This document shows, piece after piece, positions 1 through 11,387 of a DNA stretch of 64,000 nt. The translations under genes were made by a program, and so were the position numbers. A model generated the notes under the pieces. The model worked only from the letters and a program-made list of their open reading frames with translations. It was not told the DNA's origin and did not search any database. Each line of letters begins with the position of its first letter. Position 1 is the first letter of the stretch. This stretch comes from Camelimonas lactis (GTDB lineage: Bacteria; Pseudomonadota; Alphaproteobacteria; Rhizobiales; Beijerinckiaceae), in the NCBI RefSeq assembly GCF_004342915.1, contig NZ_SLWL01000006.1:62001-126000 (forward strand). The letters run 5' to 3'.

Positions 1-2094
1 GGCGCCGACGCGGCTGAACAGGCGGTCGACGACGCCGATATGGGCGCTGCGGGCCGGCACGAAGGCCCCCATCTGCGCCAGCACCACCGCAAGGGCGTTC
101 TGGCGCAGGTAAGTCGATTTACCGGCCATGTTGGGACCGGTGACGATCATGATGCGCCCGCTCTCGCCGCCAGGCGCGCCCAGATCGCTGTCATTGCCGA
201 CAAAGGGCTGGCCCTGGCGCTTCAGCGCCGCCTCCACCACCGGATGGCGCGCGTCCTCCAGGCAGAACGCGAGGCTGCCGTCCACCACCGGGCGCACCCA
301 GCGGCGCTCGACGGCCAGCTCCGCCAGGGCGGCGGTGACGTCGAGCGCGTCGAGAGCGGCGGCTGCGGCGACGATCGGCCCGGCGTGATCGATGAGCAGG
401 GCGCGCAGGCGGTCGAACACCGCCAGTTCGACGCCGCGCGCCCGGTCGGCGGCGGAGGCGATCTTCGCCTCCAGTTCACCCAGCTCCACGGTGGAGAAGC
501 GCATGGCGCCGGCCATGGTCTGGCGATGGACGAACAGGCTGTTCAGCGGCGGCTGCAAAAACGTCTCGCCCGCCGCCTGGGGCGTCTCGACGTAATAGCC
601 GATCATGTTGTTGTGCTTGATCTTCAGCGTCCGCACGCCGGTCTCCGCGGCGTAGCGGGACTGGAGGGCGGCGATGTAGCGACGGCTGTCGGCCTGCAAC
701 AGCCGCGCCTCATCGAGCGCCGCGTCATAACCTTCGCGCACGAAGCCGCCGTCGCGTTTCAGCAGCGGCAGTTCGTCGGCCAGGGCGGCGGACAGGGCTT
801 CGGCGACGCCCACGTCCAGCGCCCGCAGGGCTGCGCCGGCGCTGGCGATCTCCTCTGGCGCCCCGTCGTTCTGGCTGAGCAGCAACCCGAGCCCGTGGGC
901 GGCCTGGAGGCCAGCGCACATGGCCGCCAGATCGCGCGGGCCGCCGCGATCCAGGGTGAGACGCGACAGGGCGCGGGCCATGTCCGGCGCCGCCTTCAGG
1001 CGCTCGCGAATGGCGCCGCGCAGCAGGCTGTCGCCGGCCAGCGCCTCCACCGCGTCGTGACGGGCGCGGATGCGGGCGAGATCGGTCAATGGCCCGGCCA
1101 GGCGCTCGGCCAGCAGGCGGCCGCCGCCAGGCGTCAGGGTCATGTCGATGGTGGCCAGCAGGCTGCCGGCGCGCTCGCCGCCAAGGGTGCGGACCAGCTC
1201 CAGGTTGGCGCGGGTGGCGGCGTCGACAGAGAGGACGCCGCCCGAGGCGCCGCGCGACGGCGGCGACAACGCCGGGCGCGCGCCATATTGCGTGCGCTCC
1301 ACGTAGGCGAGCGCGGCCGCTGCGGCGGCGGTTTCGGCGCGGGAGAAACTGCCAAAGGCGTCCAGCGAGGCGACTCCATAGTACTCCTGCAACCGGCGCG
1401 TCGCCGAGGCCGGGTCGAGGCCATCGCGCGGGATCGGCGTCACCAGCACGCGGCTTTCACGCCAGAACGGCGCCAGGTCCGGGTCGTCATAAATGGCGTC
1501 CGGCACGACGATCTCGCGCGGATCGAGCCGGGCGAGTTCAGCGGCGAGACCGCCGGCCTCGGTTTCGGCCACGGTGAAGCGGCCGGTGGTGATGTCGGTG
1601 GCGGCGACGGCGTAGATCCAGCCGTCGTCGGCGCGCTGGCGGGCCACGGCGGCGAACAGGCTGGAGCGGGCCGGGTCGAGCAGCCGCTCCTCGGTGACGG
1701 TGCCGGGGGTGACGAGGCGCACCACATCGCGCTTCACCACAGATTTTCCGCCGCGCTTGCGGGCTTCCGCCGGGTCTTCGGTCTGTTCGCAGACGGCGAC
1801 GCGGTGGCCGGCGGCGATCAGGCGCTCCAGATATTCGTCGGAGCGCTCCACCGGCACGCCGCACATGGGGATGTCCTCGCCCTGGTGCTTGCCGCGTTTG
1901 GTCAGCACGATGCCGAGGGTGCGTGAGGCTTCCTCGGCGTCGGAAAAGAACAGTTCGTAGAAATCGCCCATGCGGTAGAACAGCAGCGCTTCGGGATGCG
2001 CGGCCTTGATCTCCAGATACTGGGCCATCATCGGCGTCACGCGGGTCGCGGGCGCATCGGGTTCCTGGCGGGCGGATGTCTGGGCGTCAGCCAT
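1..2094 (-). CDS. mutS: DNA mismatch repair protein MutS (3' end outside the window)
   Basis: MutS recognises mismatches and starts mismatch repair using its C-terminal ATPase. The reverse strand encodes 698 codons without a stop. The N-terminal mismatch-binding domain is recognisable ([20 protein letters not shown], with the Phe-x-Glu motif FYEL just after), followed by connector and clamp regions. The Walker A motif GPNMAGKST (about 130-160 bp from the window edge) opens the ATPase domain. Walker B, the signature and the helix-turn-helix end lie outside the window. The ATG at 2094 is chosen because the family-typical start of the mismatch domain follows about 20 residues later. It is divergent from maeB, a pairing familiar in Hyphomicrobiales. 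Confidence 0.97.
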   Translation of the reverse strand, partial: MADAQTSARQEPDAPATRVTPMMAQYLEIKAAHPEALLFYRMGDFYELFFSDAEEASRTLGIVLTKRGKHQGEDIPMCGVPVERSDEYLERLIAAGHRVAVCEQTEDPAEARKRGGKSVVKRDVVRLVTPGTVTEERLLDPARSSLFAAVARQRADDGWIYAVAATDITTGRFTVAETEAGGLAAELARLDPREIVVPDAIYDDPDLAPFWRESRVLVTPIPRDGLDPASATRRLQEYYGVASLDAFGSFSRAETAAAAAALAYVERTQYGARPALSPPSRGASGGVLSVDAATRANLELVRTLGGERAGSLLATIDMTLTPGGGRLLAERLAGPLTDLARIRARHDAVEALAGDSLLRGAIRERLKAAPDMARALSRLTLDRGGPRDLAAMCAGLQAAHGLGLLLSQNDGAPEEIASAGAALRALDVGVAEALSAALADELPLLKRDGGFVREGYDAALDEARLLQADSRRYIAALQSRYAAETGVRTLKIKHNNMIGYYVETPQAAGETFLQPPLNSLFVHRQTMAGAMRFSTVELGELEAKIASAADRARGVELAVFDRLRALLIDHAGPIVAAAAALDALDVTAALAELAVERRWVRPVVDGSLAFCLEDARHPVVEAALKRQGQPFVGNDSDLGAPGGESGRIMIVTGPNMAGKSTYLRQNALAVVLAQMGAFVPARSAHIGVVDRLFSRVGA

Positions 2095-2527
2095 GGGTCT
2101 GCGGCCTGCCTTCCTGCTCGGGCCGGGCTCCGCGCCGCGCGATGGCGGCGGTTCCCGGAAAAGAATCCACTTTGACCGCGGCAAGCTACTGCACTTCAGG
2201 AGAGAATGGCGCCGCCGCGACGCCGTGGACTGTGCACAAGCGCCCGGCCATGGCGCGGATCGCCCCGAAACCGGGGCGCGCCATCCGTAACTCGCTCCTG
2301 ACGGGACCGCCGCGAAGTTTGACCGGCATTGGACAAAAGAATTTTTGCCCTTTTCAGTCTTATGGGCCAATAGACATCCAGAACGCGCGAAATTGTCGTC
2401 CCACGCGCTTGAGGAAACGTCACCGCCTGCGTACTCTCCGGCGCCCCACCCTGAGCGGGGCGCGGAGCCGGGCAAGGTTTCACCACCTCACCCGCGCCGA
2501 TCAGAATAAAGAGCACAGAATTCCGCC
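2095..2527. other. Divergent intergenic region mutS/maeB
   Basis: No convincing gene in this 433-bp stretch. The central part around 2320-2385 is AT-richer than its surroundings (TTTGACC, then TTGGACAAAAGAATTTTTGC) and is the likeliest place for the divergent promoters. I could not assign a specific regulator site. Confidence 0.4.
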
Positions 2528-4816
<2,289 letters not shown>

Positions 4817-4845
4817 TCCGGCCGCCTGGCGTCAGAACTGAATGA

Positions 4846-4878
4846 AAGCGGCCCGGCGCACATGCCCGGGCCGTTTTG
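4846..4878 (+). terminator. Rho-independent terminator after maeB
   Basis: Stem CGGCCCGG (4849-4856) pairs perfectly with CCGGGCCG (4866-4873), extended by A/G-T pairs and followed by TTTT (4874-4877). It lies 30 bp after the maeB stop. Confidence 0.8.
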
Positions 4879-5182
4879 CTTTTCCTGAACATTGCTGATG
4901 ACCCGTACTTTCGCAGGCATGTTCATGGACTGGCCCGCGAACGACGGGGCGCCCGGCAACGCCAGGCCCGGCGCCTTACGCAGTCGCTGGCGCTCCTCCC
5001 TCAAACCACGTTTCATGAATGCCGGCGCTGCCCAGCCTGCCTGTTGCGAAATCGGGCTGCGCCTGAACTTTTGCCGATCATTGATGGGGCGCCATTTTTG
5101 CAATCTGGCCAGAGCCGACCAAACGTCCATCGGGCAGGCGCATCGGTCGCCAACGGGGCGGACGGCCAGGGGAGAGAAACCT
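4879..5182. other. Intergenic region before the ADP-ribosyltransferase gene
   Basis: The frame of the next gene stays open back to 4892, but the encoded residues resemble non-coding GC-rich sequence and show no signal peptide. The strong Shine-Dalgarno AGGGGAGAG (5168-5176) supports a start at 5183. No other gene is visible. Confidence 0.4.
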
Positions 5183-5908
5183 GTGTCAGATATTCCCACC
5201 CCCCTCACCGACTCGATCCCCCCGTCGCGCCGATGGCGAAACTTCGAGGCCGAAGCATGGCCCCTCACTGCCTGGCGATTTGACACAGCCTCGCCGGTCA
5301 CGGCCACCCAGATCGGGAGGAATATCAGCGGACGTCTTGCCGCGTCCGGGTCCACCACCAACTTCAGGTTGTTTCCAGACGAAGAGACCGTGTTCGCCTC
5401 CGCCAGCCCGGCCGGCGTGCAACACTACATCGCCGGAAACACCAGCATCTTCAGCCACTATTCCCGCACGGATTTTAAAAATTATTTTAATAAATACCAA
5501 ACCTCGGCGGAAAACGAGTCAATTTATGCAATTAATGCCGAAAAACCTGCAATAGGCTATCTGTATAAAATAAAAACAGACACCCACAATTCTCTTTCAT
5601 ATCTGGACTTGAATGAACAATTTGGCATACATGCTGAATATTATATATATCGCGGCGGTCGGCAAAAGTTCCCGAGAACAAAAGCGGAAATGGCGGAAGC
5701 CGAAGCTGAGAACAAGAAAATTCTTGGAACGTTCAATGGCAACCCGGGAAATCAGGCGAGACTGAGAAAACGAATACACGAAGTCCATATGCCGATGGAT
5801 GAGATTCACATCCGCGGCCCCCTCAAGAAGCGCCGGGTCGGTGACAGCCCCGCCTCCGGCTCCTACACGTTCGCATCATGCGACTGGCTCGATCTGGCCA
5901 TACTGTAA
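5183..5908 (+). CDS. Pertussis/cholera-class ADP-ribosyltransferase (toxin A-subunit-like)
   Basis: Predicted to transfer ADP-ribose from NAD to a protein target. From the GTG at 5183 (241 aa) all three hallmarks of the R-S-E class appear in order: W-R-F-D with Arg32 (YRYDSRPP in pertussis toxin S1), F-A-S-A-S with Ser73/Ser75 (FVSTS in S1), and a Glu region at IHEVHMPMDEI with Glu200 (SEYLAHRRIP in S1). GYLYKIKTD (125-133) matches S1 GYIYEVRAD. The Glu-to-Pro spacing is shorter than in S1 and LT, so the exact catalytic Glu is inferred. There is no signal peptide, no B-subunit gene next door and no obvious immunity gene. Codons from 5460 to 5800 are strikingly AT-rich (runs of AAT, TTT, ATA) beside the GC-rich flanks, suggesting recent acquisition. 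It could be a secreted effector or an intracellular modifying enzyme. Confidence 0.75.
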   Translation: MSDIPTPLTDSIPPSRRWRNFEAEAWPLTAWRFDTASPVTATQIGRNISGRLAASGSTTNFRLFPDEETVFASASPAGVQHYIAGNTSIFSHYSRTDFKNYFNKYQTSAENESIYAINAEKPAIGYLYKIKTDTHNSLSYLDLNEQFGIHAEYYIYRGGRQKFPRTKAEMAEAEAENKKILGTFNGNPGNQARLRKRIHEVHMPMDEIHIRGPLKKRRVGDSPASGSYTFASCDWLDLAIL

Positions 5909-6078
5909 AAACGCCCGCCCGCAGGTCCGGACGCGCCGCGCGGAAGGCGCGCATATTCAACCAAAGTTTGAGCGCCGCATCCCCATCCGGGGGCATTGCC
6001 TGACCACCGCTGCGCCTAACCTTGCTGCTTCAATGCGGGCCTGGCTTGCGCGCCGGGCCAACCGGCAGGAGCGCGCAC

Positions 6079-7425
6079 ATGGTCAATTCCGGCGCAATCC
6101 CGGCGCTCGCCAGCGACAGCGCGGAAGCGCGGCGGGGGCCTCCCACACACCGTCGCCACTGGCGCTGGTGGCCACCGCTTTATGTGCAGGTGCTCATTGG
6201 CATGGCCGCAGGCATCGCCGTGGGTCACTTCTTCCCGGCGACCGGCGCCACGCTGAAGCCAGTATCGGACATTTTCGTACACCTGCTGAAGATGCTGATC
6301 GCGCCGGTGATTTTCTGCAGCGTGATCAACGGAATCGCGTCCGCCGGCAGCCTTGGCCAGGTTGGCCGTGTCGGCGGCAAGGCGCTGGTGTGGTTTGAAG
6401 TCGCCACCACCGGCGCCCTGCTGGTCGGCCTGCTGGCTGGCCATTTGCTGCAACCCGGCGCCGGGCTGAATATCGATATAGCCGCGCTTGATCCGGCGCT
6501 GGTGCAAACGCTGCCTGCGACAAAGGGCGACAGCGGCTTCATCGCCTTTATCCTTCGCGCCATCCCCCACAGCTTCGTGGGCGCGCTCAGCGGCGGCGAT
6601 CCGTTACAGACCCTGTTGATCGCCTCACTCGCGGGCGTGGCGTGCCTGTCGCTTGGCGAAACCGGCGTTCGCATCCAGAAGGCGGCCGAGGTCGCCAGCG
6701 CGCTGTTCTTCAGGCTTGTCGGCATGATCACCTGCCTTGCGCCGCTGGGCGCCTTCGGCGGCATGGCCTTCACCATCGGCAAATACGGCATCGGCGCGCT
6801 TGGAAGTCTGGCCTGGCTGATCGGCGCATTTTACCTGACCGCAGCCGTGTTTGTGTTCGTGATCCTCGGCGTGGTTTGCCGGCTGTGCGGCTTTTCCATT
6901 TTCCGTCTCGTCGCCTATCTGCGCACCGAGTTTCTGATTGTGCTCGGCGCCTCCTCGGTTGAGCCGGTGCTGCCACATCTGATGCGCAAGATGCAGAAGC
7001 TTGGAGCAGAACAGCGCGTCGTCGCCCTGGTGACGCCGACGGGCTACAGCTTCAACATGGATGGCACCTGCATCTACATTACCCTCGCCGTCATTTTTCT
7101 CTCCCAGGCGACCAATATCCACCTTGGCCTCGGCCAACAGCTGATGATCATTGGCGTGGCGATGCTGACGTCAAAGGGGGCGACAGGCGTGACCGGCTCA
7201 GGCTTTGTCACCCTTGCCGCGACCCTCTCCGTCATACCGGACATTCCCGTCTCGGCGTTGGCCATTATCGTCGGCATCGACCGCTTCATGAGCGAATGCC
7301 GCGCGCTCACCAGCTTCGCCGGCAATGCCGTCGCCAACCTTGTCGTGGCGAAATGGGAAGGCGCGCTTGACATGGAGCGACTGCGCGCCGGCCTGGCCAT
7401 GGGACCGGACGCGGACGGCGCCTGA
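6079..7425 (+). CDS. dctA: C4-dicarboxylate:cation symporter (DctA/GltP family)
   Basis: An inner-membrane importer of succinate, fumarate or malate driven by cation gradients. The 448-aa length is typical. Signature segments are GYSFNMDGTCIYITLA, TSKGATGVTGSGF and GIDRFMSECRALTSFAGNAV, matching the substrate- and ion-binding hairpins and helices of the DAACS family; GASSVEPVLPHL corresponds to the serine-rich re-entrant loop (usually SSSE-x-ALP). Two deviations (SSVEP, and NAVAN where NGVAT is usual) leave room for a related substrate. The ATG at 6079 has AGGAG 8 bp upstream and precedes the first membrane helix by about 30 residues. The product would feed the malic enzyme encoded at 2528-4816. 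Confidence 0.88.
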   Translation: MVNSGAIPALASDSAEARRGPPTHRRHWRWWPPLYVQVLIGMAAGIAVGHFFPATGATLKPVSDIFVHLLKMLIAPVIFCSVINGIASAGSLGQVGRVGGKALVWFEVATTGALLVGLLAGHLLQPGAGLNIDIAALDPALVQTLPATKGDSGFIAFILRAIPHSFVGALSGGDPLQTLLIASLAGVACLSLGETGVRIQKAAEVASALFFRLVGMITCLAPLGAFGGMAFTIGKYGIGALGSLAWLIGAFYLTAAVFVFVILGVVCRLCGFSIFRLVAYLRTEFLIVLGASSVEPVLPHLMRKMQKLGAEQRVVALVTPTGYSFNMDGTCIYITLAVIFLSQATNIHLGLGQQLMIIGVAMLTSKGATGVTGSGFVTLAATLSVIPDIPVSALAIIVGIDRFMSECRALTSFAGNAVANLVVAKWEGALDMERLRAGLAMGPDADGA

Positions 7426-7456
7426 TCCCGCAGGGCGCTGAACGGCGCCGGACAGG

Positions 7457-7503
7457 CATCACGGGCCCGCCCCGACCGGCCACCGGAGCGGGCGGGCCGT
7501 GAT
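7457..7503. terminator. Hairpin between convergent dctA and MFS genes
   Basis: ATCACGGGCCCGCCCC (7458-7473) pairs almost completely with GCGGGCGGGCCGTGAT (7488-7503), giving a long GC-rich hairpin exactly between two convergent stop codons. There is no T-run, so bidirectional terminator function is inferred from position. Confidence 0.55.
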
Positions 7504-7505
7504 CC

Positions 7506-8819
7506 TCAGGCCGGCGCGGGCTCCCTTGCCGGCGCCCGCCTGTCCCGGAGCAGGAACACCGAAGCGGCGGCCACCAGGCACAGGGCGCCGGCGATATAGA
7601 AGGCCGGCAGATAGCTGGCGAGCAGCGCGCGCGACAGGCCGCCGCCCCAGGCGGCCACGGCCGAGCCTATCTGGTGGCCGGCGAAGATCCAGCCGAACAC
7701 CAGCGGGGCCTTTTCAGCGCCGAAATAGCGGCCGGCCAGCTTGACGGTCGGCGGAACCGTCGCCACCCAGTCGAGGCCATAGAACATGGCGAACAGCGAC
7801 AGGCCATAGAAGGTGAAGGCGCTCTGCGGCAGCCACAGCAGCGACAGGCCGCGCAGGCCGTAATACCAGAACAGCAGGTTGCGGTTGTTGTAACGGTCGG
7901 ACAGCCAGCCGGAGAGAATAGTGCCGACGAAATCGAAGGCCCCCATCATCGCCAGGGTGGCGGCGGCGTCCACCTGGGGCATGCCGAAATCGCCGCACAG
8001 CGAAATGAAATGGGTCTGCACCAGGCCGGCAGTGCTGAGACCGCAAATGAAAAAGGTGCCGAACAAGACCCAGAACGGCAGGCTGCGGGCGCTCTCAGCC
8101 AGAATGCCGAACGCCCGCAGCACAGCGGCGCCGACATTGCCGGCGCGGGCCGGTGGTGGGGCCGGCGCTTCGCCCGGACGGGGCGGCGCGGCGCCAAAAG
8201 CGCGCTGGCCCACATCGGCGGGCCTGTCCTGCATGAACAGCAGCACGAGGACAGCGGCCAGCCCGAGGGACGCCATGGTGGGGACCAGCGCCACGCGCCA
8301 GCCAAAGTGCTCCGTCAGCCATGCGGCCAGGGGCAGGAAGGCGAGCTGGCCGGTGGCCACCGCCGCCGTCAGCAGGCCGAGCACCAGACCCCGGCGCTCA
8401 TCGAACCAGCGGCTCGCCACCGTGGCGCCCAGCACCATCGCGGTAAGCCCCGTGCCGAGGCCAACGACCACACCCCATAGCAGCACGAACTGCCACAGGC
8501 TGGCCGCCATGACGCCGGCCGCCATGCCGCCGGTCACTAGAACCAGCGCCAGCACAATCACATTGCGCACGCCATAGCGCTCCATGAAGGCGGCGGCGAA
8601 CGGGGCCATCAGACCAAACAGCAGCAGGCGTATGGCGAAGACGCTGGACATGTCGGCGGCGTTCCAGCCGAACTCCTGCGCCACCGGCGTAATGAACACG
8701 CCGCCAAGACCAACCGTGCCGGCGATGCTGAGACTGGTAAGGAAGGTGACCGCCACCACGATCCAGCCGTAGTGAAGCCCGCGCCGCGCCAGAGCGTCGG
8801 CCATGGTCTGCGCCAGCAT
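7506..8819 (-). CDS. MFS transporter
   Basis: A 12-helix major facilitator protein of about 437 aa. It opens with LHYGWIVVAVTFLTSL, a start typical of the oxalate/formate antiporter-like and monocarboxylate-like MFS group, and has a GWLSDRYNNRNLLFW loop between halves. A Pro/Ala-rich cytoplasmic loop (PPRPGEAPAPPPARAG) separates helices 6 and 7. The ATG at 8819 is preferred over the GTG at 8828 because GGGAG lies 8 bp before it. It is divergent from a TetR gene, with two palindromes in between, so it is probably repressed by that protein. The substrate cannot be read from the sequence. Confidence 0.85.
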   Translation of the reverse strand: MLAQTMADALARRGLHYGWIVVAVTFLTSLSIAGTVGLGGVFITPVAQEFGWNAADMSSVFAIRLLLFGLMAPFAAAFMERYGVRNVIVLALVLVTGGMAAGVMAASLWQFVLLWGVVVGLGTGLTAMVLGATVASRWFDERRGLVLGLLTAAVATGQLAFLPLAAWLTEHFGWRVALVPTMASLGLAAVLVLLFMQDRPADVGQRAFGAAPPRPGEAPAPPPARAGNVGAAVLRAFGILAESARSLPFWVLFGTFFICGLSTAGLVQTHFISLCGDFGMPQVDAAATLAMMGAFDFVGTILSGWLSDRYNNRNLLFWYYGLRGLSLLWLPQSAFTFYGLSLFAMFYGLDWVATVPPTVKLAGRYFGAEKAPLVFGWIFAGHQIGSAVAAWGGGLSRALLASYLPAFYIAGALCLVAAASVFLLRDRRAPAREPAPA

Positions 8820-8892
8820 GATGTTCACTCCCGCCTGCGGCCCGGGGCCGGAGCTGCGGTCCGCTCGACACGCGGAACAGCAGACATTATGA

Positions 8893-8907
8893 TGATGATC
8901 GTCATCA
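8893..8907. promoter_or_regulatory. Candidate TetR operator 1
   Basis: Perfect inverted repeat TGATGA-TCG-TCATCA, 74 bp upstream of the MFS start codon and in the divergent region shared with the TetR gene. Half-sites are identical to those of the neighbouring palindrome. Confidence 0.5.
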
Positions 8908-8912
8908 ATTAA

Positions 8913-8930
8913 TGATGACAGACATCATCA
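8913..8930. promoter_or_regulatory. Candidate TetR operator 2
   Basis: Inverted repeat TGATGA-CAGACA-TCATCA. The arms are the same hexamer as in the site at 8893-8907, with a 6-bp spacer instead of 3. Two sites with one shared half-site suggest cooperative or graded repression. Confidence 0.5.
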
Positions 8931-9219
8931 AACGTCAAGGGGGCTCGTCGCGGTTTTTCCATCGCCAGCGGGGACGCCGCTGGCGCAGTCCTGCCCATGT
9001 CGCCCTGACCGGCGCGCGCCCGGACGGGCGGCTGCGGGCTTGACAGAATGTGGCCATGCGGGCGCGTCAAAAGCGCTGGCGGCGTCTGAGAAGTACTGGC
9101 GCCCCTTGGCAAGCCGTGCGCGATATATCGTGCATGGCGTATGGCGATGGTTGGATCTGATCCGTCCGCGGCGGCCATTCCGGCGCGCCGCCGGCATATT
9201 GTGGAGGCAGGCTTTCATC

Positions 9220-9864
9220 ATGCGGATCAGCAGGAAGAAAGCGGAGGCGAACAGGGCGGAAGTGGTGGCCCAGGCTTCGCGACTGTTCCGCGAGCGGGGC
9301 CTCGATGGCCCCAGCGTCGCGGAGCTGATGCGCGCCGCCGGCATGACCCATGGCGGCTTTTACAATCATTTTGCTTCCAAGACGGAGCTCCAGGCTTCCG
9401 CCCTTACCCATAATTTTGACCTGGCGGTCGCGCGGCTGGCGCACATCGGCGAAGGCGCTGACGCGGAGAGGCGACGCGCGGCGCTGGCCGACTACATCAC
9501 GCACTACCTGTCCCCAAAGGCGCGCGACGCCAGCGGCGCCTCCTGTCCCATGGTGGCCTTTGGCGCCGACGTCTCGCGCGAGGGCGCCGAGGTGCGGCGC
9601 GCCTATGCGGAGGGGCTGGAGCGCTACCTCTCCGATCTTGCCCTGGCCTTCGCCAGCCGCGCCGCCGGTGAAGCAGAGGGCGACGGGCAACCGGCGGCGG
9701 ACCCGGGAGCCCGCTCCCGCGCCATCGTGCTGCTGGCCACGCTGGCCGGCGGCCTGTCGCTGGCGCGCAGCGTCGCGGCCGTCAACCCGACCCTGTCCGA
9801 TGAGCTGCTGACAGTGGCGCGCGCCCAGGCGCTGGCCCTGGCGGGCGGTTCGGAGCTGGGATGA
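9220..9864 (+). CDS. TetR/AcrR family transcriptional regulator
   Basis: A 214-aa repressor-type protein with an N-terminal helix-turn-helix (about 12-58: AEVVAQASRLFRERGLDGPS, then VAELMRAAGMTHGGFYNHF) and an all-helical ligand domain. The THGGFYNHFASKTEL turn is characteristic of the TetR subgroup with a TetR_C_11-like C-terminus. The ATG at 9220 is preceded by GGAGG at a good distance; an in-frame extension to 9040 has no family similarity. It is divergent from the MFS gene and probably represses it and itself through the TGATGA/TCATCA palindromes. Confidence 0.88.
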   Translation: MRISRKKAEANRAEVVAQASRLFRERGLDGPSVAELMRAAGMTHGGFYNHFASKTELQASALTHNFDLAVARLAHIGEGADAERRRAALADYITHYLSPKARDASGASCPMVAFGADVSREGAEVRRAYAEGLERYLSDLALAFASRAAGEAEGDGQPAADPGARSRAIVLLATLAGGLSLARSVAAVNPTLSDELLTVARAQALALAGGSELG

Positions 9865-9934
9865 GCCAGGCAGGGCGCCCGTTTTCGATTGGCGGCGTCA
9901 TTACCGCCGACGTGGCGCCGGCAGCCTGGCGCCG

Positions 9935-9978
9935 GGGCATTCTCAACGAAAACCAGATCCCTCTCTCAAAAAGGCGCA
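9935..9978. repeat. Diverged duplicated upstream element, copy A
   Basis: GGGCATTCTCAAC followed about 25 bp later by CTCTCAAAAAGGCGCA. The same two blocks recur at 10881-10928 in the same order. Each copy lies upstream of a member of the AT-rich paralogue family (10123 gene; 11100 remnant), so element and gene appear to have been duplicated together. Confidence 0.5.
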
Positions 9979-10122
9979 TCGGGACGACTCATGGCAATCT
10001 GCTATGACGCCCCGAGGCAGCCGCGCGATCAGCGTGGGCCTACGCAAGCCAACCGACCCATAGAAAATCTTAATTTTTACCCATGGCGTGCATAATATCT
10101 TTCAATTAATGGAGAATCATAC

Positions 10123-10656
10123 ATGTCTACCCAACAACTTATTATGTACACAGACAAAAGACTACAACCAGTTCCATTTACACCCGGCGACTTTATGGCG
10201 CCGCCACTAAAAGGCATGGTGTTTGCAAAAGTATCAGATCCTGTGGATTCTGGAAATTATTATAAATGGACTCTAGAGCTAGACTTCGACGGAGAAGCAA
10301 GCAGCGAAGTACAAAACAACTTCTTTCGCTATGGCATAGGTTGGGACCATATTTTTTCTCCCTATAAGGGAGACAAGCCAGATGGAATGTATTTTTTCTT
10401 TGCTATTTGGTTATACTTTTGGTCGGCAGATGGCGGCGCGACCAACACCAACATATATATCGGACGAGGCAAGTCCGGAAGTCAAAATCCGTGGTGGGCG
10501 GGCAACGGCGGCTTTACCGTATCTGACGACCACAAAAGCGCAACTTTTACGTTCTCCGGCAACTTTTTCTGCACAAACGCCAAAACCATAGAGTGCACAA
10601 CCGGCGGAAACGTCGGGGAAATCGACTTTTACATCAATAAATACATCACCTCCTAA
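10123..10656 (+). CDS. Unrecognised AT-rich protein, paralogue 1
   Basis: A 177-aa protein I cannot place in a family. It has no signal peptide, is rich in aromatic residues (YYKWTL, NNFFRYGIGWDHIFSPYKG, GMYFFFAIWLYFW) and Gly/Asn, and ends GEIDFYINKYITS, suggesting a compact beta-rich fold. It is homologous to the 185-aa product at 11388-11927 (shared WTL, H-I/V-F-S/A-P-Y, IY-I/V, PW-W/Y-AG and EIDF...YI/VTS). GGAG precedes the ATG. The gene is far more AT-rich than its surroundings and carries a diverged repeat upstream. With the AT-rich ADP-ribosyltransferase 4 kb away a toxin-related role is conceivable but unsupported. Confidence 0.7.
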   Translation: MSTQQLIMYTDKRLQPVPFTPGDFMAPPLKGMVFAKVSDPVDSGNYYKWTLELDFDGEASSEVQNNFFRYGIGWDHIFSPYKGDKPDGMYFFFAIWLYFWSADGGATNTNIYIGRGKSGSQNPWWAGNGGFTVSDDHKSATFTFSGNFFCTNAKTIECTTGGNVGEIDFYINKYITS

Positions 10657-10880
10657 ACCACCAACGCACCGGGACGCCAATACGACGTCATACGGCCGGC
10701 TCGCCGCCCCCCCTACCACGAGCGGAAACGTGCTCCGCGCTACCGGACAAACTATCGGCGGCGGCAACGAGGCTGGCGACCGGCGCCCTGGTGCAGAGTA
10801 AGCCAGACGGGACGCCAAGTCGCCGGCAACCGATTTGCGCGGCGTCATCGCCCGTGTGCGGCCTCGCAGCCCAGGCGTCA

Positions 10881-10928
10881 GGGCATTCTCAACAAAAGCC
10901 GTCGCCCACGCCTTCTCGAAAAGGCGCA
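10881..10928. repeat. Diverged duplicated upstream element, copy B
   Basis: GGGCATTCTCAACAAAAGCC, then CTTCTCGAAAAGGCGCA, corresponding to copy A at 9935-9978. Further downstream the A+T-rich leader also matches (GAAAA-CT-A, ending GCATAAT, at about 11039-11073 versus 10061-10095), after which the truncated gene at 11100 begins. Confidence 0.5.
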
Positions 10929-11099
10929 ACGAGCCGCCCCCGGCAGCCCGCTGCCTGCAGACTCCCAGACGATTGCCGGATGGCGCCCGGAGGCAGCGGC
11001 ACGACCAGCGTATCCTGCATAAGTCAGCCGCCCCACGGAAAAACTAAAATATTTCCTGTATTCGCGCATAATGCCCCCCACAGAAACAGGAGAAGATGC

Positions 11100-11171
11100 A
11101 TGACGCTCCGGCAACCACTCTCATTCATCGACAAGAAATTTATCTCACACGTTCAAGGTATAGTTAAATAA
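11100..11171 (+). pseudogene. Truncated third copy of the AT-rich paralogue family
   Basis: A 23-codon reading frame with its own Shine-Dalgarno (AGGAGA at about 11088). Its start MTLRQPLSFIDKKF lines up with MSTQQLIMYTDKRL of the 10123 gene (Q..L....DK+), and its leader resembles that gene's leader. The frame stops after GIVK, so only the N-terminus survives. I read it as a decayed or deleted family member; a genuine micropeptide is the alternative. Confidence 0.45.
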
Positions 11172-11387
11172 AACACTCAAATTTGCATGCCATTCTTAAG
11201 TATAACGTGTTCCATGGAGCCAAGATGTCGGCATAAAACCTCAGACAGTCGCCCGCACCCGCCAGGGCGCCGTATTTTCAACCGCTGAAACAATCCATGG
11301 CAACAATCGTTCCATAATACAGCTCAACTCAAAAGTATAATTGATAAATTAGTTCAGAGTACGTATTTTTTGAAGTGGATACAATAC

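Noticed and set aside
40-1926. Long forward open frame (628 codons) over mutS
   Set aside because: It is antisense to mutS. Its composition is dominated by His/Arg/Gly/Ala as expected from the reverse of GC-rich codons, and it has no family motif.
4892-5182. N-terminal extension of the ADP-ribosyltransferase
   Set aside because: No signal peptide or similarity, GC-rich composition, and a strong Shine-Dalgarno sits immediately before the GTG at 5183.
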